64,000 bases of DNA, taken from Earliella scabrosa (Eukaryota > Basidiomycota > Agaricomycetes > Polyporales > Polyporaceae). The DNA lies in the NCBI GenBank assembly GCA_022605405.1, contig JABYQQ010000004.1, forward strand, positions 1,302,001 through 1,366,000. The letters are read 5' to 3'. The notes below the pieces were generated by a model, which had not been told where the DNA came from, searched no databases, and saw only the letters and a program-made list of their open reading frames with translations. A program made the translations under genes and the position numbers. Positions 34,907 to 46,300 of the stretch are shown piece after piece. The first letter of the stretch is position 1; the number at the start of each line of letters is the position of its first letter.

Positions 34907-37586
34907 ATGCAGCATGCGGCAAAAGACGTCACGCCGGCACTAAGACGGCCACCGGCGGGACAGGGGCAAAAATCCGACGCCGTGCTGCAGGACTTCCCCA
35001 ACTTCGCAATTGAGATTCAACTTCAGGTAAGCCTGAACATGCAAGCGCCATGAATGTCTGAAATCGAACTCAACACCGCCGTCCTGATAACTGATCACAT
35101 GCGTTAGGTCTTCTCTTACCTCCATCCGCGCGACCTCCTGAACCTGGTGTTCACATGCCGGAAGTTCCGAACGTTCTTTTTGCATCGCACGAATGAACCG
35201 CTTTGGAAAGCCGTTTGCGCCAACGTCGGAGACCTCCCGACATGTCCGCCGTTCATGAGCGAACCAGCTTACATAACTGTCATGTACGGTTCGCATTGTC
35301 AGGTAGGGATCATCTGACTCGGACCCTGACCGAAGAGCACTACTGACTAGGCTTCACTGACGGTTTGCAGAATTGCGGACGGGCCAAGGCTTCGAAAGCT
35401 GTGTGGTCATGGTTTGCAAGATATTGCCCTACATGCATCTCCTCACTGTACGTGGCGAGCCCCTCTTCTAGTCTCGCTTGCCTCAGGCTCATACGGAGCA
35501 GGTCCTACGCCTACCAAGAGGCACAGAACCGGATAATTCGCGAGGCACTTCCTTCCAAATTTAGCGAAGATTGGTTGGATACCATGTTCGCTATGTATGT
35601 CATCTCGCACTGGTAAGTGGTGCTCAAGCATTGTGGGATCACATTCCCTTTGACATTGAAATTACAGCAGGAGACTCTACTGTGCATCCCCAGTCCATCG
35701 GTTGCTAAAGACGGACGTGGATTCATTTGTAGATAAGCTTCGCGCGATGCAAGCATCTGAAAGCGATGCGACATTGTCGAGCCTGATAGCTGGTCAGAAG
35801 CAGTGTTGGAAGGAGAGATATCCAGTAGGCTCTTACTTCCTGCGCAATTGTGGTACTATGCTTAGTCATGATTCTAGTACGCTAGGGCCTGCAGGCGGTG
35901 GCTCGAGTGTCAAACAGCTGCTAAAACTGCAGCCCTCGAGGAGAAGAGAAGCGCGCGGTATGAGGAGTATGTGGCTACTGTCCCCAGATGGAAGCCCCAT
36001 GCTGATACACTTTACTGCCACCGTCAGAATCTTGCGACGCCTATGTGCGCTAGGATGGGACAAGGAGATCAACTATCTCAAGCATCACGGGGAGTACGGC
36101 GCAATGGACAGGACCTATGGGCTTCCCATTTTGCGCGAGTCAGGGAACTTGACTCCCAAAGGTATGCCTCCCCCGCTTACGAGTGCGATCTTTGATGGAC
36201 GGCTCGCACCATAGTGTGGTCGAAGATCCTCCCAATGGTGGATGGCCCTCTCCAAGATGTACGTCGCCGCAGGCTCGACCAGGAGCGTTTGAACGTCATA
36301 CGACCCCGGTTAATCGCGCTCGAAGAGGCTCTCCTCGAGTACTACGTACAGCTCCCTCGCACACCCGAAATGGACCTCCGCCCCGAGTGCGCGGACTTCG
36401 CGTTCATGCCCGAGTGCCGCGCACTCGCAGACGCCCCAGACGAACAGGTTGTCACCAAAAGCGACTTCGCAGTGCTGCTGCCAAAACTCGCCCTGCGCTG
36501 GTCCGCAGACCGCCGAACCGAGCTCATTGGCGCGCTCCGGACGCATTTCCCGGAGATACCAGACACCGACGACGTCGATCCCCTGACGCTCGCGGTTGCC
36601 GTGTTCCCGTGCAGGAGGTGTTCGAGGTGGGGCCACTTTGAGCCCGTTCCGTTCTTTCGCTACCCGGAAGTGCTCAGCCACAGCTGCGCGCGCATCGATT
36701 CAAGTGGAGCGTTGGATCAGCAGCCCCGTCCTGTGGTACCCATTTACCAGAGGGCGATGGCTTTCCATAGCACCAAGCCGTACCCTTTTACGCTTGAGTT
36801 GATGACGGATGCCGCGCATTTCCGCAAAGTGGCCAATTGCATGCGGAAGATCGTGCGAGCGCTGGGGCTTGACCCAGGCAGGGCGACTGTGGAGGAGCTG
36901 CAGGCATGCAGGCCGCACTTGCGGTGTGGCGTTTGTGCAAGGTATGGGAGTGACGACACGAACTTGAAGACGACGTGGCAGGCGGCGGTAGGTGCTGTTG
37001 GTGACCAGTGTTACAGCGATGTTGACGCCGTCCTTATAGCTCCATCATGCTTACATGCACATCTATCCATCTGTCGAGCCATAGAGCAGGTGCAACGCTC
37101 ACTGCGGTTCGCCTGCTCAAAATGTTCCCAGTGGAATCAAGTCAGCAGCAGGATCAAGCGGCACCTCCGTGACGTGTAAGTGACATGGTTCCGAATCTGG
37201 TCTGCGAGTTCACGCTGATCGTGGGTGTTGACCGACTACATCTGAAGGACGGGACCATCTACCTACACGCGGGCAAAACCACTTTTGCCGCCCTCGGCGG
37301 GTTCCTAAGGCTCGCGCCTCTCGTTCAACTTGACGAGCCTATCCAAGACTCGACGCGCACTTCTCTCTCGAAGCCTCGTTCTCAAGACCATATCTTCAAC
37401 CTCAACCTCACAACCTTCAGGCTCGCACCGGCAGGACGCCCCCTACCTACGAGTTGCGACTTCCACAACCACGTTCCACTTGTTGGACCTGCCAATCGTG
37501 ATCTCCGAATCACTGCACTTGACGCCCGCGGCCGCACCGCACCAACCCGCATAGGGAAACAGAACAGTCACTTACGCCATCCGTAG
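34907..37586 (+). CDS. F-box/zinc family copy C, 3' end uncertain
   Basis: Exon order as in B, D and E: Pro/Arg-rich start, DFPNFAIEIQLQ then VFSYLHPRDLLNLVFTCRKF (F-box), HCQ-NCG then WFARYCPTC, an ALEEKRSARYEE helix, ILRRLCALGWDKEINYL, EYYVQLPRTPEMDLRPECA, FPCRRCSRW, LRCGVCARY, and the finger CSKCSQWNQVSSRIKRHL. The final exon, which should supply the last His of the finger and the GTIYLH strand, is present as sequence (DGTIYLHAGKT near 37250) but I found no intron of normal length that joins it in frame. So the end is either a mis-spliced or frameshifted terminus at 37179, or uses a splice site I could not see. Start: first ATG before the F-box; the N-terminus is short compared with B and E. 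Confidence 0.68.
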
Positions 37587-37810
37587 CCGTTGCCAACAGT
37601 GGTATTCCTAGACGACCAAGGGGATTAGCATTGGAATGATGGTAGATGCGATCGGCAATATGGTATAGAGTAAGGTTTACAGTGAATGCGAATATGGTGA
37701 TGGATATAGTAGCAAGATGCGACCAAGACAGCGTGAAATGAGATCAGAGCGACAACAACAAAGCAACTAGAAGCGACGAGATGGGGGAAGGCTGCAGATA
37801 CGGGAAGTCA
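37587..37810. other. Intergenic, no gene seen
   Basis: Short gap convergent between copy C and the MYND gene; A-rich, no coding signal. Confidence 0.4.
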
Positions 37811-38943
37811 TCACCAATATCCAAAGAGGACCATGAGCTCGTCGGGCGGAGCACCAATCCACAGACGATCCAAAGTAGCGTCAAGTCCCTTGTGTACATT
37901 GCGCTCATAGTCCTTCCACTTCGTGAACAGCGCCTCCCACGTCCAGTTCCCGTTCGCCAGGCGGACATACCGCCCAGGAAGGGTGATGAGCTGGTGCTCG
38001 CCTTCGACGTTACGAAGCGGGAACCCCTGGTTGATGCTCCCACGCAGCAGGACGATCACGTCGGCGAGCAACGCGCTCTTGACTGTGATCTCGGAGGCAC
38101 CGTGCTCGTACCTCTCGAGCGCGCGGTCCGAGTCCTCCCTATGGCGCGGGTTGTCGAGATACTGGGGAAAGAAGAGCATGTGGCTCACGTCGACGCCCTC
38201 GACACAGAATCGTACGGGCATGGTGCCCACGAAGAGGTCTTGGTGGGCGAACTCGGCGGTCACAGCATCGCGCTCGCGCTGAATCCCGTCCCAGTCCCGC
38301 CTGCACCAGGGGTAGTGCGCGAAGTACTCGTCCAAGGAGACAAAGTTGTGGGACTTGATCTTGAATGTGCGCGCAGGGTTCGGGTGTGAGCCGAGGGACG
38401 CGGTGGAAGTGAGGATGAAGGTGAGCATCTTGAGCGGCTTCTGTGACCACTCGGCGCCACCTCTCTGCAGAACGTACGCACGCGCGAGGCTGTGGAAGGC
38501 GTACATATGTGTGTCGACGAACTCGGTGAGGGCCATGTCCAGTCTTCCGCTGGACGAGAAGCCGGCAGCGCGGGCTTCGTTGTGGTGTTGGATGCCCTTC
38601 TCAGTGGAACTCTTTTGTGCAATCTTTTGGCACTGGGGCCTGCGATAGGCCATGCGACATTGGGTAAGGTGCGACGGCGGGTGCGTGATGAATTAGTACT
38701 CACTTGTGCTCCTTCCACGCCGCTTTCTGACATTCCTTACTGCAGTACATTGCCTCCTCGCACGCTGCACAGCGGCGAAGTCGGCAGTGCATGTCGTCTG
38801 GCCCCGGGACGCGCTCGCAGTGATCGCAGCGCCGCAATAGGTTTGGGACCGGTTCTTGAACGAGCACCTCTGGGGTCTTGAGGCTCTTCTCCCATTCACG
38901 GTCTGAGACCATATGATCCGGAGGTAGCTGAGGACGAGGCATC
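37811..38943 (-). CDS. MYND-type zinc finger protein
   Basis: Two exons, about 355 aa. The MYND finger lies at residues 40-87 with full ligand spacing: CDHC, then C...C in LRRCAACEEAMYC, SKEC, WKEHKPQC; the intron splits the lysine codon of EHK. MYND fingers bind proline-rich peptides or sit beside SET domains, but no SET motif is present here. The C-terminal 270 residues form a conserved-looking domain with no family I recognise (motifs WCRRDWDGIQRERDAV, VRLANGNWTWEALFTKWKDYE, LWIGAPPDEL), typical of the many MYND proteins in Agaricomycetes. ATG at 38943. Upstream at 39014-39035 lie several CGACGCG repeats with an ACGCGT core. Confidence 0.85.
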
Positions 38944-40556
38944 TTCACGCAAGGCTCGGGTGAGAGAGACGTGTCAGAGCTGAGGAGTAGGACGACGACA
39001 CGAACCGTGTCACGACGCGACGCGACGCGTCAGACGCGAACCAAATTCGGGATCTGGGGATCCCGATTCACTGGACGCGACGCATGTTGCAGACGCTCAC
39101 TCGGGAGTCGGCTGGTGAACAAAACTTCATCTTGTCCAGACGTTGTGGCACAGGAACGCGTAGCGGAATCACAAGCACTGTCTCATGAGCAACCGTAGCT
39201 GAGCTCTGAAATCTCAGAGGTGGAGGACATGCCATGGACTCAGCCCGGAATGTGAGGTAACTCGGCCAGACTCGGCCCCTATCGGACCGTCTCGGCAAAG
39301 AGCGTGCAGATTCTTGAACTTCTCCGCAACTTGTAGTGCAAGGCATATCGGACATCCAGATCCTCGCACTTGTATCGTGATCTATGCTGAGCGCTGTGTA
39401 TTGCGCGTCCCAAAATCATGGTGAAAACAACTCCTTTCAGTCTTTTGCCGGTGCGGTGTTCCACGATGTCGCTGGACGTCTCTCCTAGGTCACATCGTGT
39501 GTTCCTCAGTGACACTCTCGACAACCCCATAACGGTACCGACCGCTTCAACTTTCACCTCACGCAATTTGGCTGGCCAGGTCTACTCGGCTGCCTAGAAC
39601 GCTTGATCGTTCGCGCATGAACCTTCATGTGCGCACCAGGCAGAGGGCTCACCTGAGCTCTGCAATTCATCGCATGACTGTCTCTGCTCAGCACTACGTT
39701 CTCGGACGTCGCCATTACGGGGCAAGACATCGGCCTTTACTGTTCAGCCACACCCACACTTCATCCACGGCAATGTGTACGTACGAAGAGTTTCGTCGTC
39801 ACGAAGAGCGAGACTGACGACGTATCAGCTTCAATGTTGATGCTCACTCGGGGATCATGTCTTTATACTGTATCTGACGACGCTCAACCCGTAAGTATAT
39901 GTATCGTGGCGGGACCGGCGTGGGTGATGACGATCTGCGAAGACGAAGAACCTCATAGTGTCTTTCGGCGCGACTACATGTAAGTGCTCCTATTCATATC
40001 CAAACGCAGTCACCCATTTGCCGGAAGATCTCCGCAGTCGCGCGTTCTCTGTTAGTGGTTTCGTGGTTTCTCAAACTATCCGTTCAAGAGACGCCATGAG
40101 ACGCCTTTGGGTATCACGCATGGACAAACTCGGCAACTCTACTGAACGCTGCTGGGGCTCGGCCCGCTCGGCTCTCTTCCAAGTAGCTCAAGTCCGATTC
40201 CGAGACAGCCTAACTCACCTTCCCGGTGTTCTTGGACATTCTCTTGGGCATTCTCTTAGGCACAAAGAGATTCAGACGCTCAAGTGGCTCACATGGTCGC
40301 CTACTAATCGCTATGGCAGTTCTAGTTTGCTCTATTGTAGCGAGTGCATGGCAAAGCTATACCCTGCGGCCGACATACGAATACATCATCGCCAAGAGGC
40401 TGTCCTCAACCTGACTGGCAGTGACTGCCTCGAAGGCAACCCGGTGCGCAGTAATCCCCGGTGGTGGCGGCCCGCCACCGGCGGTCAAGATCTCTGGTCC
40501 TCGGCATCGCCGCGGCAGACGGCGGCTTCCCGCCTTCAGGGGCGCACGGGTCCCCC
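38944..40556. other. Intergenic 1.6 kb, no gene seen
   Basis: A long open frame from 39958 has no domain and no matching splice signals and is treated as chance. Near 39014 tandem CGACGCG units surround an ACGCGT site. Confidence 0.35.
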
Positions 40557-40566
40557 GTATATATAC
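40557..40566 (+). promoter_or_regulatory. TATA box of the DM9 gene
   Basis: GTATATATAC palindrome about 90 nt upstream of the ATG at 40653. Confidence 0.6.
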
Positions 40567-40652
40567 GTTGGGTTGCATCATTCACACCTCTTCCCTCCCT
40601 ACTCCCCACTGCGACGCGACGCGCCTCCAAAAGACAATCAACTCACATACCA

Positions 40653-41980
40653 ATGTCGGTCAATCCGTGGGAGGCAGGAATCGAGTACAACGCGGACTCG
40701 GTCGTCGAGTATGAAGGTAGATGCGTCCGAGCCACATCTGGATTATGGAACGGGCTGCTCAATAAACATCCGGACGGTTAGGTCACAGGTACAAGATCGT
40801 CCAGCCACACCAGTCCCAGGTCCGTATCTGGATTCCGGCTATCATTGCCTCTGACTGACTGCTCATGTTCGCTTATGCAGTCTGGATGGGAACCATCCTC
40901 TACGTCGACGCTCTGGGAACGTCTACCTGATAACAGTACGTCTGCTCGCCTGCGCTCAACAGCGCTTGACTAACACCGCTTATCTCCGCAATACTCCAGG
41001 CGACGATAACTCAAACCAGAAGAAGGTACGTGCCGAATGAACAAGTCATCTGTCGGCATCAGGTTCTCACGGCGAACATCCGCAGAGTGGCCTGCTCTCG
41101 GGCCTAGCGGGGATCTTCTCTTTTGGCAAGAACAATGACGAGGTATCGACTTTGTTCTTAGTTTCTTAGATGGCTACCGCTGCTGACCGAGTGTGCGCAC
41201 GTTCTAGCCAGAGTTGACCTACGAGCAATGGCTACAGGACGCCGAGCAGCGCACGCGCGATTACTACGATGGCAAGACCGAAGGCCCAGTGACATGGATT
41301 CTTGTCGACGGCAAGAACGTCCCAACAAACATTGCTATCCCCGGTGGTGAGGAGCGCGGCACACCGCACTACATCTGCCGCGGGTTTCACGCAGTGAGTC
41401 GATTCTCTCGTCTCACATCCGGATACTCATCTCATGGACAACTTATCACAATTAGGGTAGTCTACGTGAGTATCTCGTCCTTGTCAACTTGGGGTGTTGC
41501 CTGACGTCGTCCGCCCATATCACAGAGATCGGCAAAGCCTCACCTATCTTTCCAAAGGGCGGTGTCATCGGCTACGGCCACAGGGAGATTCAAGTACGTG
41601 CGCCGTCCTTATCCGCAGCTGATTATAACCATCGTTTCGACCGGCAGCTGGACAAGTACGAAGTGCTCGTCGGCGACAAGCGCGCCATTCGGTGGGTGAG
41701 CTGCGAGGGCCGGCTCGAGGTCGAGAAGCTGCCCGGGCGTCCGGTAGAGGGCGGGCGCGAAGCAAACGGCAAGCCGCTTTTCATCGCGCAGGCATACTGG
41801 AACCGCGCGGTCGTCCCAGGCAAGTGCGGGCCGTCACTGCCAAAGGCGTTCATCCCGTACGCAAACGATGAGAAGGAGGAGAGGGTGCGTCTTTTGTGTC
41901 TCGTGCGCGGCGCGCAGTGGTGTACTGATGTTGCCTGGTTCTGGGACCTACAGCACTATCGCGTCCTCTGCTATGCTTGA
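40653..41980 (+). CDS. Chitin-binding-like module joined to DM9/DUF3421 domain
   Basis: About nine short exons. Residues 1-45 (MSVNPWEAGIEYNADSVVEYEG, split here as NPWEAGIEYNADSV and VEYEG, then YKIVQPHQSQSGWEPSST) match the carbohydrate-binding module 5/12 pattern: Trp, tyrosine, Q-x-H-x-S-Q and a closing ALW/TLWERL. A middle region (LSGLAGIFSFGKNN, YEQWLQDAEQRTRDYYDG) leads into DUF3421/DM9: PHYICRGFHA, KASPIFPKGGVIGYGHREIQ and LDKYEVLVGDKRAIRWV. DM9 proteins in molluscs bind mannose. The protein could therefore bind chitin and mannose-type glycans, as a lectin or agglutinin. No signal peptide. The last exon (HYRVLCYA) is short. Sits in the lectin cluster. Confidence 0.82.
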
Positions 41981-42369
41981 TGGGAGGCTCTCAGAGCATC
42001 TGAGGAGTTTCCGAACACATGATCGTTGTACGTGTAACATGCCTATCTAATTCTGCCAGACTCGACGGGAACACTGCGAGTCGAGAACCAACTCGAACCC
42101 AAAGTCGCTGGCCACACCGGACTTCGAACGTTCTACAAGAGCGCGCCAGATGTATGTAGGTTGGTGGACCGAAGAAAACTAGAGAAGATGACGGACGGCC
42201 TGGTGAGCCCTCACTCACGAGCAGCTACCCCGAGCAACCTCTTCCCCGCTCTTTGGACGTCTTCGCTGCCAGCCCCGCTCAGCGCTGGAATTCTCGCTGC
42301 TCACCTGCAGTAGCAATCAATTGTCACGGAGTCGGGGAAGTACTGCGGCCTGTTCCTCTGCCGATGTGC
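41981..42369. other. Intergenic, no gene seen
   Basis: No domain content; lies between the DM9 gene and the decayed LSL-type copy. Confidence 0.4.
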
Positions 42370-43077
42370 TCTAGACCCCCAAGTTGGCCACTACGTCATT
42401 TCGAAAGTAGCTTTTGACAACCAGTGGTTCACGCTCCTTCACGGCACTGGGGACCGCGCAGGGTCGTTCGCGATCCAAGGCTGCAAGTCTGGCAGGGTGC
42501 TTAAGTCTCGCAGCCACACTGAGCCGCGCATGGGGCACGTCGACGGCGACGGCGCGTACGGCGACAAGTAAGTAAAGTGTTCTCCACTGTCTGATCCAGT
42601 GTATACCATATCGCATTGGCCGAGCAGACACTCGTCAACAACTCGCACCGTGAGGAGACGAGCTTCAGCGTCAACCGGGGCATCACGAACTCGAGCGAGT
42701 TCGAGTTCGTAGAGGGCTTCCCGATCACCATTGGTATGGGGTTCAGCGGTACGTCCTCGTGTTCAGTCTAACCATAATGTCTCCGAGCCCTGTCGAACTC
42801 CCCATCCAAACAGTCGGTATCCCATGCATCGCCGAGGACAAGTTCAGCATCTCAGCCCCACCAATCAATAAATCACAGGTCTCACCCTGGACGTGGGGTC
42901 AGGCAACTGAATTCACGACCCAATACATCGCGACCTTCCGTGTCAAGGCTGCTCCACACGAGAACATTCGAGTGACGTCGATGGTCAACCAAGTATTGCT
43001 TGACGTTCCGTACATCGACGGCGTCTCGTCTTGGGACCCTGAGTCCGCCACACCATCACCTACCTCGGTTCCGCGTA
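42370..43077 (+). pseudogene. Decayed LSL-type lectin copy (L4), broken by an internal deletion
   Basis: Three blocks of similarity to L3 are visible in order. Block 1 (about 42380-42570) covers part of the first trefoil repeats. Block 2 (about 42600-42755) resumes well inside the second half, starting at an ALAEQTL-like stretch. Block 3 (about 42810-43070) covers the late aerolysin-like strands and ends with a shortened SSWD motif. The start codon exon, the end of the trefoil and the beginning of the pore-forming module are missing. The deletion falls at the donor side of what would be an intron. Not expected to encode an active protein. Confidence 0.85.
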
Positions 43078-43315
43078 GAACACGCTGCGTGTGCCATACG
43101 AGAAACAAGCCCGGTACTCTGGTTGTCTACTGTCTGTCTGCACAGGCTCTGGCAGTGCGAACACCTACGTGAATATTCTCACTTAGATAGCTGTCACGGA
43201 GGCTGGAGGGATCTTGCAGGGCGCCTAGCAAGCCGGTGTGGAGACCTCGTGGGACCTGCCAAATTCGGAACGACAGCCAGCATGCCTCCACTCATGCTGA
43301 CCGCATCGACGACGC

Positions 43316-43845
43316 TCACACAGCGGGCATGAAAGGATTATCCGCCAGAAGAATCCTGATTGAACTGTAGTTTAAGTCCAAAAATGTACTCCATTTGTGG
43401 CGCAGAAAATGGTAAACTTACTCTGGATTTGTTTGTCGATAAGATGCCCAGCTAAGCATGATAGTATTGTATCGAAGTTTGTGAATTAGATCAACACTCT
43501 TTGCACAACATGCACTCCATTCTCCGTGACGAGAATGGTAAGTACATTCTGTACTGTTTCACCGTTCTTTGGTAGGGATACAATTATCTGCGTTGTTATA
43601 TCATTGTCGCAAAATTTCTTTACAATTTTCCTCACAAAGAATGGGGTGCAGATGTCACAAAGAGTGCTGATCTTACTTTGTGACAGATTTACAATGCTAT
43701 CAAGCTTACGTGAGCATCTAATTGTATAACAACTGCGAATTGTCTTTACCATTTTTAGCGGAGCAAATGCAAAGATTCTTCAGACTTATATTACAGTTTG
43801 ATCAGAATTCGACGCACTGATATTCCTTTCATGCCCCCTGTGTCA
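43316..43845. mobile_element. 530-bp AT-rich foldback element
   Basis: The whole segment is an imperfect inverted repeat. The outer ends (CTCACACAGCGGGCATGAAAGG at the left, read as CACACAG then GGGCATGAAAGGA) match the reverse complement of the right end, and similarity continues inwards for roughly 250 nt per arm with scattered mismatches. Each arm holds two direct sub-repeats about 126 nt apart, each with an ACTCCATT...GAAAATGGTAA pattern (43384 and 43510 on the left). It is strikingly AT-rich against the GC-rich surroundings. No coding capacity. This resembles foldback elements with sub-repeated arms. No clear target-site duplication. Confidence 0.82.
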
Positions 43846-44071
43846 GGCCACAAGATATGATGAGTCCTATTGGCCGCTTGCTACCTTAGCGAGGTTGGGA
43901 CCAGCCCGGCGGGCATGCGATTTCTGCATCAGCGTGGGCACTTTGGGGTAATTCGCTCGGGTATCTCCCTGTCCCAATTAGTCATGTTTATTCCGGCCAC
44001 TGAAGACCGCAGCTTGCTATACGCAGTGCGGTTGAACAGCCGGCTCCTCCTCTCGCGCAGGACCGTCCACC

Positions 44072-45872
44072 ATGGCCAGGGGGTTGGCCGAAAAGCAGGA
44101 CTATGGCAAGGCAGAGTCACAAGCAACGGTCATCAACGCTGTCACAACCGATGGTCCCACATCTACACACGAGTCGGAGGAACAGCTCGAATACGTCCCC
44201 GATGGCGGTAGGGAAGCATGGACGGTCGTATTAGGGTCGTCACTAGCCCTGTTTGCCTCCGCAGGTATGATCAACGCATTCGTATGTTCAGTTTCACCTC
44301 CACTTGATCCTGCATTGTCACTGACCAGATAGAGCAGGGAACGTTTCAGGAATACTATGAATCAACACTACTACCATCGTCGTCTTCCGCCACTATCTCT
44401 CTCATTGGATCCCTCCAAGTATTCCTGCTGTACGGGTTTGGACCGTTGACTGGACGGATATTTGATGCCTATGGAACGTCGGTCTGCATCTCCATTACTC
44501 CGAATCTGCTACCATTATTATGCCATATACATAGTATGCTGATGGTTCAAACAGGTCCTCATCCCTCTAGGATCCATACTCTGCGTCGTCGCCATGATGA
44601 TGGTCTCCCTGACACAACATGACCACGCGTACCAGCTCTTCCTCTCTCAAGGCATCCTCTTCGGCTTCGGTCTCACCCTTCTCTTCAACCCCTCCGTTGC
44701 GGTCATGGGTCACTGGTTCCGCCGCAGGCGTGCAACGGCGATTGGTATCGTCCTTGGAGGGAGCGCAGCTGGAGGCATCGTATTTCCCATCTTACTCCAA
44801 CGCCTGATCCCAGTCATCGGCTTCGCCTGGGCGACGCGTGTGATCGCGTTCCTCATCATGGTCTGCTTCATCGTCGCTTGTCTGACCATCCGTACCCGAC
44901 TCCCTCTCTCGGGCCACATCTCCTGGCGCAATGCGGTCGATCTCGGCGGGTTCAAGGATGTGCGCTACGTCCTCGCGACCGTCGCCGGTTTTGTGTATGT
45001 CACTGTTGTCTATGTCGTCTATCATACAGGATTCTCACCCTTTCGTCTAGGCTGTTCTACGCACTTTTCATTCCATATGTCTACATCTCGATCTACGCCA
45101 ACTTCCGCGGCGTCCCTCCGCGCATCTCTAACTACCTTCTCCCGATCCTAAACGCAATGAACATTCCATCGCGGGTCCTCCCGGGGCTCCTCGCGGACAG
45201 ATACGGCCCGTGCGTCCCTTACTACTCGCGGTTCATCTTTCTCAGCTCAAGGTCGCATTGACGAACGTCGCGCCAGATTGAAGATATTCATCCCTGCAGC
45301 GGGCTTCTGCACCATCCTCATCCTCGGGCTCTGGCTGCCCTCGAGGGAGGCGGGTTCCATCATCGCTTTCTCCGCACTATACGGTCTCTGCTCCGGTGCG
45401 TAGAACTAGCAAATGTCGTCATTGTGTACCACATCTCCTGACACGCTCCATGTGACCCTGTCCAGGCGCGTTTGTCTCCCTTCTCGCCACATACATTGCG
45501 CTCATTACGCCTCGCGAGGTGTACGGCGCACGGCTAGGTGCGTGATGCTACCCGAATCACTCGTCGTATGCTTTACTTACTGCCAACTGCCAACCTGCCT
45601 CGCACGCGTTTCCATCAACGCTCCGGTACGGTATGTGCGTGCTGCTCACAGGCTCGGTGTACATCTTCCTCGCGGTAGCCACCCTCGTCGGCACGCCGAC
45701 CGCCGGCGCGCTCCTCAAGACCGTCGACGCCGAGCACTTCGACCGGCTCATTGTTTTCTCGGGTCTGCTCATGGCCGTCGGCACTGTCGCACTCACTGCC
45801 GCGGCGATCGCGGGCTCGGATCGCGTGAGAACGAAGACGGCCGTGTTTCTGGATCGTTGGAGGCGGCGATAG
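44072..45872 (+). CDS. MFS transporter, fungal monocarboxylate (MCT)-like
   Basis: About seven exons, near 440 aa. The cytosolic start carries the family signature PDGGREAWTVVLGSSLALFASAG leading into TM1 (quoted as PDGGREAWTVVL), then the NAF-GTFQEYYES loop, and GSLQVFLLYGFGPLTGRIFD in TM2. Later come GLTLLFNPSVAVMGHWFRRRRATAIGI (the conserved loop after TM4, quoted as MGHWFRRRRATAIGI) and the R-L-P-G-L-L-A-D-R-Y-G turn in the second half. Twelve hydrophobic helices can be counted. Relatives move monocarboxylates or riboflavin across the plasma membrane; the substrate here is unknown. The exon containing VLPGLLADRYG and the next are joined by eye. Confidence 0.87.
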
Positions 45873-46300
45873 ACTAGGACTGCACGGAACCCATCATCAT
45901 AGACGACTACATAAGAAGGACAGTATACTGCTGTCTTAATTCACGACTTGTCACGAATGATAGACAGAATGAGGACCACGGTGTGCGTGAAAGCCATGAG
46001 TGCACTGACGAGCAATCGCCAGTGACGGAGTGGCAAGGATTCTCCAGACCCCGGTAGCAGAATGATGGCAGATTAGGATGGGAGTATTGAGAAGTATAAG
46101 AAGTGTAACGGAGCAATTAGTAGTTCACAGGGGTAGAATGAATAGCTAAGAAGTAGTGAATAGTTTGTAACTGAAGGGAGTACTGGCATTGGGCAATCGC
46201 ATTAGCTCGGCGTGCAGTCGCAACACCTTGATGGGGAACGTATCGTGTTGGGGCTGCGCCTGACGGGGCTGAAGCCTGACGTTGTGCACAGTAGCACGGG
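45873..46300. other. Convergent spacer, no gene seen
   Basis: Between the stops of the transporter (+) and F-box copy D (-); A-rich with no coding signal. Confidence 0.4.

Noticed and set aside
39958..40854. Open frame of 298 codons on the plus strand
   Set aside because: It overlaps the promoter and first exon of the DM9 gene in another frame and has no recognisable domain.
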